Below, one piece after another: positions 38,496 to 45,763 of a stretch of 60,646 nucleotides of DNA. Both the position numbers and the translations under genes were made by a program. The stretch spans positions 1 to 60,646 of the forward strand of contig CALCQV010000159.1 of the NCBI GenBank assembly GCA_937894795.1, given 5' to 3'. Position 1 is the stretch's first letter; the number at the start of each line of letters is the position of its first letter. The stretch comes from an uncultured Bacteroidales bacterium. GTDB lineage: Bacteria > Bacteroidota > Bacteroidia > Bacteroidales > Lentimicrobiaceae. Under the pieces are notes generated by a model. The model had not been told where the DNA came from and did not search any database. It was given only the letters and a program-made list of their open reading frames with translations.

Positions 38496-38591
38496 CTCCA
38501 GTATAACTCCAGTATAGCTCCAGTATAACTCCAGTTAATTGATATCCTGACACCACTTATACTGGAGCTGTACTGGACCTGAACTGGAGTT
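38496..38591. repeat. palindromic array of 11-bp units
   Basis: Left arm 38496-38536 is 3.7 copies of CTCCAGTATAA (11 bp each). After a 20-nt spacer, the right arm (38557-38591) carries about three degenerate copies of the same unit in inverted orientation (ACTGGAG, ACTGGAC, ACTGGAG). The arms can pair over about 30 bp with a few mismatches. Confidence 0.75.
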
Positions 38592-38685
38592 GAAGCGAAT
38601 GTATACTTAATTGGTATTGCATCGTGATTGGATGATGTTACACATTGCCTTCCTTATTTGATATAGTTGAACAATATTTAATCAC

Positions 38686-38693
38686 TACTTTTG
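38686..38693 (+). promoter_or_regulatory. candidate -7 box for the glycosyltransferase gene
   Basis: TACTTTTG matches TAnnTTTG, 17 nt before the ATG at 38711. A TTG lies 16 nt upstream, shorter than ideal. Confidence 0.4.
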
Positions 38694-38710
38694 CATCAAA
38701 TAGATAAGAA

Positions 38711-39580
38711 ATGAAAGTAGGAGGTTTTACATTTATAAGGAATGCGGTTAAATTTGATTACCCCATTGTTGAAGCTATAACCTCCATTCTTCCTGTATGT
38801 GATGAATTTGTTGTAGCGGTTGGTAATTCTGAAGACGGGACACGGAAACTCATCAGTCAGATAAACTCACCCAAAATAAAGATTATAGATACCATTTGGG
38901 ATGACAGTTTAAGGGAAGGAGGTAGAGTGTTGGCTGTTGAAACCGATAAAGCCTATGATGCCCTAAGTGAAGATACTGATTGGGCTTTTTACATACAGGG
39001 TGATGAGGTAATGCATGAGAAATACTTGCCTGCCGTTAAAGAGGGCATGACAAAGTGGTTGAATAAACCTGAAGTTGAAGGACTTCTATTTCATTACCAA
39101 CACTTTTATGGCTCTTATGATTTTGTTGGCGATAGTCGCCGATGGTATCGTCAGGAAGTTCGGATAGTAAAGTACGATAAAGCAGTCAGATCATATCGTG
39201 ATGCACAGGGTTTCAGAAAGAATGGACGTCCACTGAATGTAAAGCGCATTGATGCAACCATGTACCACTATGGGTGGGTGAAACCACCTGAAGCCCAGCA
39301 GGCAAAACAGCAATCATTCAACAAACTGTGGCACAGTGATGAATGGGTTGATAAAAAAGTGCCTAAAGTTGATTCCTTCGACTACTCACAGATTGACTCA
39401 CTTGCCCATTTTATTGGCACTCACCCTGATGTGATGAAGCTGCGGGTAAAGGCTTTAAATTGGGACTTCAGTTTTGATCCCAGCAAAAAACGATTACCCC
39501 TGAAGTCGGGAATCCTTCATAAAATAGAATCAATTACAGGTTGGCGTCCCGGTGAGTATAAAAATTACAAGATCATTTAA
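38711..39580 (+). CDS. GT2-like glycosyltransferase
   Basis: A 289-aa protein with a GT-A fold start: FIRNAVKFDYPIVEAITSIL, then DEFVVAVGNSEDGTRKLI (nucleotide-binding) and DWAFYIQGDEVMHE, in which GDE occupies the place of the metal-binding DxD. This resembles the bacterial 'glycosyltransferase family 2-like' proteins often placed near envelope genes. No membrane segment, so cytosolic or peripheral. Donor and acceptor are unknown. It is followed after 55 nt by the DUF5606 gene, which has its own promoter-like box. Confidence 0.75.
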   Translation: MKVGGFTFIRNAVKFDYPIVEAITSILPVCDEFVVAVGNSEDGTRKLISQINSPKIKIIDTIWDDSLREGGRVLAVETDKAYDALSEDTDWAFYIQGDEVMHEKYLPAVKEGMTKWLNKPEVEGLLFHYQHFYGSYDFVGDSRRWYRQEVRIVKYDKAVRSYRDAQGFRKNGRPLNVKRIDATMYHYGWVKPPEAQQAKQQSFNKLWHSDEWVDKKVPKVDSFDYSQIDSLAHFIGTHPDVMKLRVKALNWDFSFDPSKKRLPLKSGILHKIESITGWRPGEYKNYKII

Positions 39581-39605
39581 CAGAATATGATTCACTCAAA
39601 TTTGT

Positions 39606-39613
39606 TACTTTTG
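39606..39613 (+). promoter_or_regulatory. candidate -7 box for the DUF5606 gene
   Basis: TACTTTTG fits TAnnTTTG, 22 nt before the ATG at 39636. Confidence 0.4.
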
Positions 39614-39635
39614 CACCGGATAAAATGTTAATTGT

Positions 39636-40193
39636 ATGAACCTAAAGGAAATTATGGCCATTGCCGGGAAGCCCGGACTCTACAAAATGATTGCACAAGC
39701 CAAGAATGGTATCGTTGTTGAATCAATCATTGATCAGAAAAGAATTCAGGCTTTTACTCATGATAAAATAAGCACACTCGAAGAAATAAGCATCTACACT
39801 GAATCAGGCGATAAGCCTCTGCGTGAAGTACTTCGTAAATTTTACGAGAAGCTTGATGGTAAAACGGCCCCTGAAAACAAAGGCGACAACAACAAGATCA
39901 AGCAATTCTTTGCTGATATGCTTCCTGAATATGATAAAGAGAGAGTGTATGTTTCTCATATGCAGAAGATTATCAGTTGGTATAACCTGTTGTTGAATCA
40001 TGATCTGCCGGAACTTTTGAAAGAGGAAAAGGCAGAAGAGCCTGTGGCTGATAAAGTTGAGGCTGACAAATCGGAGGCAATTGAAGACAAACCGGTCAAG
40101 GATTCGATAAAAAAGAAAGCAACCACAACTGACAAGACTGAAACTGTCAAGAAACCTGCAGTCAGGAAGAAGACGAATGAAGATCCTAAATAA
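39636..40193 (+). CDS. DUF5606-family protein with Lys-rich tail
   Basis: A 185-aa cytoplasmic protein. Residues 1-130 (LKEIMAIAGKPGLYKMIAQ, GDKPLREVL, KQFFADMLPEYDKERVYVS, KIISWYNLLL) match the Bacteroidota family DUF5606, whose function is unknown. The last ~50 residues are an acidic then Lys/Thr-rich low-complexity tail (EEKAEEPVADKVEADKSEA, then KKKATTTDKTETVKK), likely disordered. A terminator follows immediately, so it ends its transcription unit. Confidence 0.85.
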   Translation: MNLKEIMAIAGKPGLYKMIAQAKNGIVVESIIDQKRIQAFTHDKISTLEEISIYTESGDKPLREVLRKFYEKLDGKTAPENKGDNNKIKQFFADMLPEYDKERVYVSHMQKIISWYNLLLNHDLPELLKEEKAEEPVADKVEADKSEAIEDKPVKDSIKKKATTTDKTETVKKPAVRKKTNEDPK

Positions 40194-40201
40194 ACATACT
40201 G

Positions 40202-40227
40202 AGTCCGTACACAATACGGACTTTTTT
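40202..40227 (+). terminator. rho-independent terminator after the DUF5606 gene
   Basis: Stem AGTCCGTA / TACGGACT (40202-40209 and 40214-40221), 4-nt loop, then TTTTTT. It lies 8 nt after the stop codon. Confidence 0.85.
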
Positions 40228-40253
40228 ATAATTTTATACTTCATTTCATCGCT

Positions 40254-41102
40254 ATGAAAAAATATATCGCTGATCTTACAGTCACTAATAATACACAGCT
40301 CAACTCAAAGCATCACCTATTGGAACTAAAAGCAACTGCCCCCCTGCCTGATATGGTGCCGGGTCAGTTTGTTGAAGTTAAAGTGGAGGGTTCTGAAACC
40401 ACCTATCTCAGGAGGCCATTCTCTATACACCGCGTAAACAGAGAAACAAACTCTCTTCACCTGCTGATTAAAGTGGTTGGCGACGGCACTGCGAAACTGG
40501 CTTCAATTGCATTAGGTGAAACTGTAAATGTGATGTTTCCATTGGGGAAGGGATTTGAACTCACAAATAATAAGCAAGTACTGTTGGTTGGAGGAGGCTG
40601 CGGAGTAGCCCCTCTTTATTTCCTTGCTGAGAAACTTTTCGAACAAGGTAATCAGGTTAACGTACTTATCGGCGGCAGAACATCGGCTGATATACTGCTG
40701 GATGATCAATATGCTAAATTCGGAAAAGTTTACATTTCCACTGAAGATGGCAGTAAAGGCGAAAAGGGTATGGTTACTTCCCACTCAATTTTACGCAGTA
40801 ACACAAACAATGCTTCTGACTATACTGCTCCTGATGATAAACTGAATGGGCACTTCGACAAGATATACAGTTGTGGTCCTGATGGAATGATGCGTGCTAT
40901 TGCACACTACGCCGAGCTTAGGAATATACCATGTGAAGTTTCACTTGAAAATACAATGGCTTGCGGAATTGGAGCCTGTCTTTGCTGTGTTGTTGAAAGC
41001 AATGAAGGGAATGTTTGCGTTTGCACTGAAGGACCGGTGTTTGACAGCAAACGGCTTAAAGGCTGGACAATGGAAACAGAAGTCGGGTGTTCGCTGGATT
41101 AA
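40254..41102 (+). CDS. pyrK: dihydroorotate dehydrogenase electron-transfer subunit PyrK
   Basis: Iron-sulfur flavoprotein subunit that links PyrD (type 1B) to NAD+. A ferredoxin-reductase-like FAD domain (YLRRPFSIHRV) and an NAD-binding domain (LLVGGGCGVAPLYFLA) precede the [2Fe-2S] site with cysteines C237, C242, C245 and C257. At 282 aa the length is slightly above usual (about 255-265). pyrD follows after 146 nt, which is wide for this pair. A 22-codon ORF (41106-41174) lies in the gap and is not called. Confidence 0.93.
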   Translation: MKKYIADLTVTNNTQLNSKHHLLELKATAPLPDMVPGQFVEVKVEGSETTYLRRPFSIHRVNRETNSLHLLIKVVGDGTAKLASIALGETVNVMFPLGKGFELTNNKQVLLVGGGCGVAPLYFLAEKLFEQGNQVNVLIGGRTSADILLDDQYAKFGKVYISTEDGSKGEKGMVTSHSILRSNTNNASDYTAPDDKLNGHFDKIYSCGPDGMMRAIAHYAELRNIPCEVSLENTMACGIGACLCCVVESNEGNVCVCTEGPVFDSKRLKGWTMETEVGCSLD

Positions 41103-41248
41103 CCAATGAATATGGATAAATATGGCATGGCGGGCAAGAAACAGGTGATATACCAGGTTGTTCAGTTTAAATGATCACAAACTTGTTGTAATATCCTGAA
41201 TTTGGCAATATAACTCACATAAAAGAATAAAATTAACAATCTCGAAAT

Positions 41249-42160
41249 ATGGTGAATCTAGGGGTTAAAGTGCATAAGCTTGAGTTAAAAAATCCTGTAA
41301 TGACAGCATCAGGCACCTTTGGATATGGTAAGGAGTTTGACGACTTCATTGATGTCAACTCACTCGGTGGTATCATTGTCAAAGCAACCACCTCAAAGCA
41401 CAGGGAAGGCAATCCCTATCCACGGATGGCTGAAACGCCAATGGGAATGTTAAATGCTGTAGGACTGCAAAATAAAGGAATAGAATACTTTGTCAATGAA
41501 ATATATCCCAAACTTACTTCCTACAATACTAATGTTATTGCCAATGTTTCTGATTCAACTATTGAAGGTTATGTTCAGGTTGCCGAACAAATGAATAAGC
41601 TTGATCATATAGCCGGCATAGAACTTAATATCTCCTGTCCAAACGTGAAAGAGGGAGGAATGGCATTCGGGACCAGTTGTCCATCGGCCATTGCTGTCAC
41701 CAAGGCAGTGCGTGAAGTCTATGATAAAACACTTATTGTCAAACTTTCACCGAATGTAACAAGTATAACTGAAATAGCCTTAGCTGTTGAAGAAGCAGGC
41801 GCTGATGCCATATCATTGATCAATACGCTATTAGGAATGGCCATCAATTTTGAAACAAGGAAACCTGTACTATCCACTGTTACAGGTGGGCTTTCAGGCC
41901 CCGCTATAAAACCCGTTGCTTTACGAATGGTTTGGCAGGTGGCTAAAGCAGTAAAAGTTCCTGTAATAGGCCTTGGTGGTATCACCACTGCCGCCGATGC
42001 AATTGAATTTCTGCTTGCAGGCGCTACCGCGGTTCAGATTGGCACAGCAAACTTCATTGATCCCACCACCACTGTTAAAGTGATCAGCGGTATAGAAAAT
42101 TATTTGCTAAGACACAATATCTCAAGCGTTAATGAATTGATAGGTGCATTGGATTGCTAA
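41249..42160 (+). CDS. pyrD: dihydroorotate dehydrogenase, class 1B catalytic subunit
   Basis: Fourth step of pyrimidine synthesis, dihydroorotate to orotate, with FMN. The 303-aa TIM-barrel protein carries the catalytic cysteine of class 1 enzymes, C130 in ELNISCPNVK, as well as VKLSPNVT and the phosphate-binding GLGGI and ATAVQIGTA segments. Cys rather than Ser at this place and the presence of pyrK support class 1B. Cytoplasmic. Confidence 0.95.
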   Translation: MVNLGVKVHKLELKNPVMTASGTFGYGKEFDDFIDVNSLGGIIVKATTSKHREGNPYPRMAETPMGMLNAVGLQNKGIEYFVNEIYPKLTSYNTNVIANVSDSTIEGYVQVAEQMNKLDHIAGIELNISCPNVKEGGMAFGTSCPSAIAVTKAVREVYDKTLIVKLSPNVTSITEIALAVEEAGADAISLINTLLGMAINFETRKPVLSTVTGGLSGPAIKPVALRMVWQVAKAVKVPVIGLGGITTAADAIEFLLAGATAVQIGTANFIDPTTTVKVISGIENYLLRHNISSVNELIGALDC

Positions 42161-42292
42161 TACCAGAAAACCAATAGCCGTCAAGCCAGAAGCTAAGATA
42201 CTGACTTTCATAATATTACTTATATAGTTTTGACTTGTATAAAAAAATATCAACTTTTCGTTAATAACAGTTTACATATTGAGTTAATGTAC

Positions 42293-42300
42293 TACATTTG
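42293..42300 (+). promoter_or_regulatory. candidate -7 box for the CHU_C protein gene
   Basis: TACATTTG matches TAnnTTTG, 32 nt before the ATG at 42333. Confidence 0.4.
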
Positions 42301-42332
42301 AAAAGAATAATTAACTCTTATTCCTACCTGTT

Positions 42333-44585
42333 ATGAAGGTTATTAGCACTCTCGTTTTCCTTTTCATAATTTCATTTACCTTCGCTCAAAAAGAAGCGAA
42401 TGTTTGGTATTTCGGGAATAAGGCAGGTCTTGATTTTAATTCTGGTAGTGCTGTTGTTCTTGAAGACGGAGTTTTAGACAGTTTTGAGGGAGTATCAACC
42501 ATTTGCGATAATGATGGTAATTTATTGTTTTATACCGATGGTATTACCGTATACAACAAGAATCATTTAATTATGCAGAATGGAACAGGTTTGCTGGGTC
42601 ATCCCTCAGCCACTCAATCAGGTGTTATTATTCCTGTTCCTCTATCATCTACCATGTACTATATCTTTACTGTAGATTATGCCTATACGGTTGGATCATT
42701 GCATTATTCAATCGTGGATATTTCATTAAACGGGGGGTTGGGCGCTGTAACTACCAAGAATGTTAACATTCAGAATAATTCAACTGAAAAAATTTCAGCT
42801 GTTGTACATGCCAATAAAAGCGACATCTGGATTGTAATTCACGAGAGAAATAATTCTGTATATAAAAGTTATCTATTAACCAAAGATGGTCTTTCATCAA
42901 CCATTACGACCAGCAATACAGGACCTGTAGTTGGGGTTAATGGTGAACAGGGATGCTTAAAAATATCACCTGATGGTAAATTACTGGCAATGGCTACATA
43001 CCTGAATAAGAGAGTTGACATCAGTACCTTTGATAATACTACGGGACAGGTTACCTACAGCTATGGCTTCGATTATAGTGATGCCACTTATGGTATTGAA
43101 TTTTCACAGGATAGTAAGTTGTTGTATGTGTCAGTTGCCTATGATATTTCTGAAATTTATCAGGTAAATCTTGTTAATCATACAAGCACGCGAATAGCTA
43201 CACCAGCCAAGTTACCCGGCGCACTTCAGATTGGCCCTGATGGTAAAATTTACGTTGCCCGATATATGAGGCCTAACCTCGAGACTAAATATCTGGGTGT
43301 AATAAATAATCCTGAAGTTATTGGTATAGGTTGCAACTATATTGATGAAGCCATATATCTGGGTACCGGTGCTTCAAAAGCAGGGTTGCCAACTTTTATA
43401 CAATCATTCTTTGACTATTCACTTTCAATTGAAGGAACCAATTGTTGTGAAGGGGGCTCCTCGCAGTTCAATGCATATTTATCGACCGATCTGCAGGCAA
43501 ATCTTGACTGGATGTCTTGGAACTTTGGGGATCCCGGTAGTCCTGACAATACCTCTGCCCTACCCTCACCTGCGCATATGTATGAAAATCCCGGAATCTA
43601 TACCGTTACCTTTACTATGTCGGCAGCCGGTAATTTAATTACTAAAACAACGCTGGTTAATGTAATGGCAAATCCACCACTTGATTTACCGGATAAATCT
43701 TTTTTGTGCCCCAATCATAACGTTGTTCTCAATGCAGGCGTTGGACAGTACTTTTATTCATGGAGCAATTCTAGCACCGTTGCCAGCATCACAGTGAATA
43801 CAGCAGGCGATTACTGGGTTGAAAAAACTGACATATTTGGTTGTATCTCAAGAGATACGACATCTGTAGAAGTTGCTACAAATCCCGTATTACTAATACC
43901 AGATACTTTAAAGATTTGTAGCGGCGACACTACTGTTATTGATGCCGGAGCAGGTCAATACACATACGTATGGAATGATTCAAGCATAGGTCAACAGATA
44001 CACGTTTTCAAGGAAGGTGACTATTGGGTCAGGAAAACAAACACCTCAGGTTGTTCATCAACTGATACTACGATCATTCTCTTGTATCCCTTACCAGAAT
44101 TGACATTGGGTAATGATACATCACTATGTGATGAAAGTGGAATACTACTGCAGGTAAGCGGTTTCGAGACCTATACTTGGCAAGATAATAGTCAGGGAAG
44201 TTCTTACCATGTAACAGATCCCGGAATATACAGAGTGGAAGGAAAAACAATAAACAACTGTTCGGTCTCAGATGAGATACTTGTAACTCCATGCTGCAGG
44301 TTCAGCCTACGAATTCCAAATGCCTTCACACCCAATGAAGATGGTTACAATGATATTTTTAGACCTCTCATTAATGGTGCCAATCAGTGTAAAATGACTA
44401 TTGCCAACAGATGGGGCGCAATAGTTTATACAACCCTTGACATAGATAAAGGTTGGGATGGAAGGTTTGAAAATACTGACTGTCCCGAAGGTGTCTATAT
44501 AGTGGTTCTGGAATTCAACAGGTGTGACCAGATAGAATCTGGAATAATAGATACTGAAATTTGTGCAGTTACCCTTATTAGATAA
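42333..44585 (+). CDS. T9SS type B (CHU_C) cell-surface protein with PKD domain
   Basis: A 750-aa exported protein: signal peptide (KVISTLVFLFIISFTFAQ), a beta-propeller-like region (about 20-360; WYFGNKAGLDFNSG, ISPDGKLLAMATY, IGPDGKIYVARYM), a PKD domain (about 375-450), two or three Ig-like repeats with YxYxWxxSSxxxxIxVxxxGDYWV, and a C-terminal gliding-motility CHU_C tail (RIPNAFTPNEDGYNDIF ... GWDGRFENTDCPEGVYIVV). The tail directs secretion by T9SS. The ligand or role at the surface is unknown. Converges with the TM2 gene. Confidence 0.93.
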   Translation: MKVISTLVFLFIISFTFAQKEANVWYFGNKAGLDFNSGSAVVLEDGVLDSFEGVSTICDNDGNLLFYTDGITVYNKNHLIMQNGTGLLGHPSATQSGVIIPVPLSSTMYYIFTVDYAYTVGSLHYSIVDISLNGGLGAVTTKNVNIQNNSTEKISAVVHANKSDIWIVIHERNNSVYKSYLLTKDGLSSTITTSNTGPVVGVNGEQGCLKISPDGKLLAMATYLNKRVDISTFDNTTGQVTYSYGFDYSDATYGIEFSQDSKLLYVSVAYDISEIYQVNLVNHTSTRIATPAKLPGALQIGPDGKIYVARYMRPNLETKYLGVINNPEVIGIGCNYIDEAIYLGTGASKAGLPTFIQSFFDYSLSIEGTNCCEGGSSQFNAYLSTDLQANLDWMSWNFGDPGSPDNTSALPSPAHMYENPGIYTVTFTMSAAGNLITKTTLVNVMANPPLDLPDKSFLCPNHNVVLNAGVGQYFYSWSNSSTVASITVNTAGDYWVEKTDIFGCISRDTTSVEVATNPVLLIPDTLKICSGDTTVIDAGAGQYTYVWNDSSIGQQIHVFKEGDYWVRKTNTSGCSSTDTTIILLYPLPELTLGNDTSLCDESGILLQVSGFETYTWQDNSQGSSYHVTDPGIYRVEGKTINNCSVSDEILVTPCCRFSLRIPNAFTPNEDGYNDIFRPLINGANQCKMTIANRWGAIVYTTLDIDKGWDGRFENTDCPEGVYIVVLEFNRCDQIESGIIDTEICAVTLIR

Positions 44586-44595
44586 CAGCAAAACA

Positions 44596-44952
44596 CTAAT
44601 CTGTCAGTTTATCAGTATAAATGGCTATTTCTCCGGCCACTTGCCTGTTGTATTCAAAAGCCAGGGTTTGGTAATTTACCAGGTCAACAATAGTACCAAT
44701 CAGGCATAATCCACCTGTAAATACATATAGTATCCCCATACCAATCTGATTGATTAAAAAACGATGAATACCTGCAATACCCAAGAAGCCAATTAAACAG
44801 GTTAACAAAATAATTTGTGGATCTTTCCTTCGTGAACGATAGATTGATGCAAATTGAGATGCCTGCTTGTCGCTGTAATCCTTGATAATTGTTTGAACAT
44901 GATTTAATTCCATACCCTGAACTTCAGGAAGGTGTAAAAGTGCGTTTGCCAT
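44596..44952 (-). CDS. TM2-domain membrane protein
   Basis: A 118-aa protein. Residues 20-60 are polar; then two membrane segments (IILLTCLIGFLGIAGIHRF and IGMGILYVFTGGLCLIGTI) form a TM2 domain with the HRF and GGLC features. A cytoplasmic tail follows. Function of bacterial TM2 proteins is unknown. It is the second gene of a pair with the DUF2752 gene, 36 nt upstream. Confidence 0.8.
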   Translation of the reverse strand: MANALLHLPEVQGMELNHVQTIIKDYSDKQASQFASIYRSRRKDPQIILLTCLIGFLGIAGIHRFLINQIGMGILYVFTGGLCLIGTIVDLVNYQTLAFEYNRQVAGEIAIYTDKLTD

Positions 44953-44988
44953 GATTGTGTTTGTATTTGTGTTTGTGAAAAGTGATAA

Positions 44989-45372
44989 TTATGTGCTTGC
45001 GTTATCTGTACCTGATACTATTGAATTGACCTCTGGATATATTCTTTCGTAAGAGACTTTTCCGGATGATGGTTGCTTAATCAAATTCCTTATTAATGTT
45101 ATGATTCTGGATAGAAGCATTATAACAGCAAACCATCCAAGGGGATGAGTTTGAAATGAAAGGTTAAATTCACCACGGAATAACCAGGAGATTGAATGCC
45201 CCAAACCACAGCCGGGACAAAAGCTTAAACCCATGGCATTGAACGGACAGAGGCTAGCATGATCATTCTCAGGCGACATGGTGGCAAGTAAAAACAAGCC
45301 CACTATCCATATGGCCAGTTCAAAATACCTGTGAAAATAAGAAACCAATGATTTTCGGAATGCTTCCGCCAT
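44989..45372 (-). CDS. DUF2752 membrane protein
   Basis: A 127-aa protein with hydrophobic segments at about residues 17-32 and 79-97. The pattern CPFNAMGLSFCPGCGLGHSI and WLFRGEFNLSFQTHPLGW is the DUF2752 signature; the CPxCG cysteines resemble a metal- or redox-binding knuckle. DUF2752 and TM2 genes are often adjacent in Bacteroidota, as here. Function is unknown. Confidence 0.85.
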   Translation of the reverse strand: MAEAFRKSLVSYFHRYFELAIWIVGLFLLATMSPENDHASLCPFNAMGLSFCPGCGLGHSISWLFRGEFNLSFQTHPLGWFAVIMLLSRIITLIRNLIKQPSSGKVSYERIYPEVNSIVSGTDNAST

Positions 45373-45388
45373 CTTATTGAAAATTACC

Positions 45389-45396
45389 CAAAGTTA
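45389..45396 (-). promoter_or_regulatory. candidate -7 box for the DUF2752-TM2 pair
   Basis: Minus-strand TAACTTTG matches TAnnTTTG, 16 nt before the start codon. A TTG lies 21 nt further upstream (45420-45418), near the expected spacing. Confidence 0.5.
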
Positions 45397-45629
45397 ACAT
45401 ATTAATAAGCTTCCTTGCAATTGCCTCATAATAATAGACGCCGGTAACATTGATTAGTTACATAAAGTGTACAAATAAAATTCAAGGTTGCCTGCTTTCT
45501 TTATACAAATTTAAAATCCGCTGTTTAAGGCTAGACAAGTGACTTAAACCGACTGGATATTACTTTAGCTTGAGATTACACATTGATCGAATATTTTTCT
45601 TCTCTTGTAAAATCAATTAATAATATTTG

Positions 45630-45637
45630 TACTTTTG
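45630..45637 (+). promoter_or_regulatory. candidate -7 box for the EF-G gene
   Basis: TACTTTTG matches TAnnTTTG; TTG lies 22 nt upstream (45605-45607). It is 126 nt before the ATG. Confidence 0.4.
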
Positions 45638-45763
45638 CCGGCCATTTCAGGGTGTCAGTTATTGTTCCCACAGGTAATATCATAGTTTTATATCCCTCTG
45701 AAAATCAAAACAATTAATTGTTTGTTCTTTCAGATCAGGAAATTTTTTATTAACACATAAACA

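Larger units (their letters stand above)
38004..38710. other. 707-bp gene-free region with two repeat arrays
   Basis: The longest non-coding stretch of the window. It holds three 22-bp direct repeats (38119-38184), a palindromic array of 11-bp units (38496-38591), a hairpin-like GGAATCCT/AGGATCCC pair near 38286-38313, and a promoter-like box near its right end. I see no credible ORF or tRNA. Confidence 0.7.
45373..45763. other. 391-bp divergent region between the DUF2752 and EF-G genes
   Basis: Contains the minus-strand promoter box at 45389-45396 and the plus-strand box at 45630-45637. The latter implies an EF-G mRNA leader of roughly 120 nt. I see no strong hairpin, tRNA or ORF in it. Confidence 0.5.

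Noticed and set aside
38004..38710. CRISPR array
   Set aside because: The direct repeats are adjacent without spacers, and no cas genes are present.
41106..41174. 22-codon ORF between pyrK and pyrD as a gene
   Set aside because: Too short and compositionally plain to call; kept only as part of a finding.
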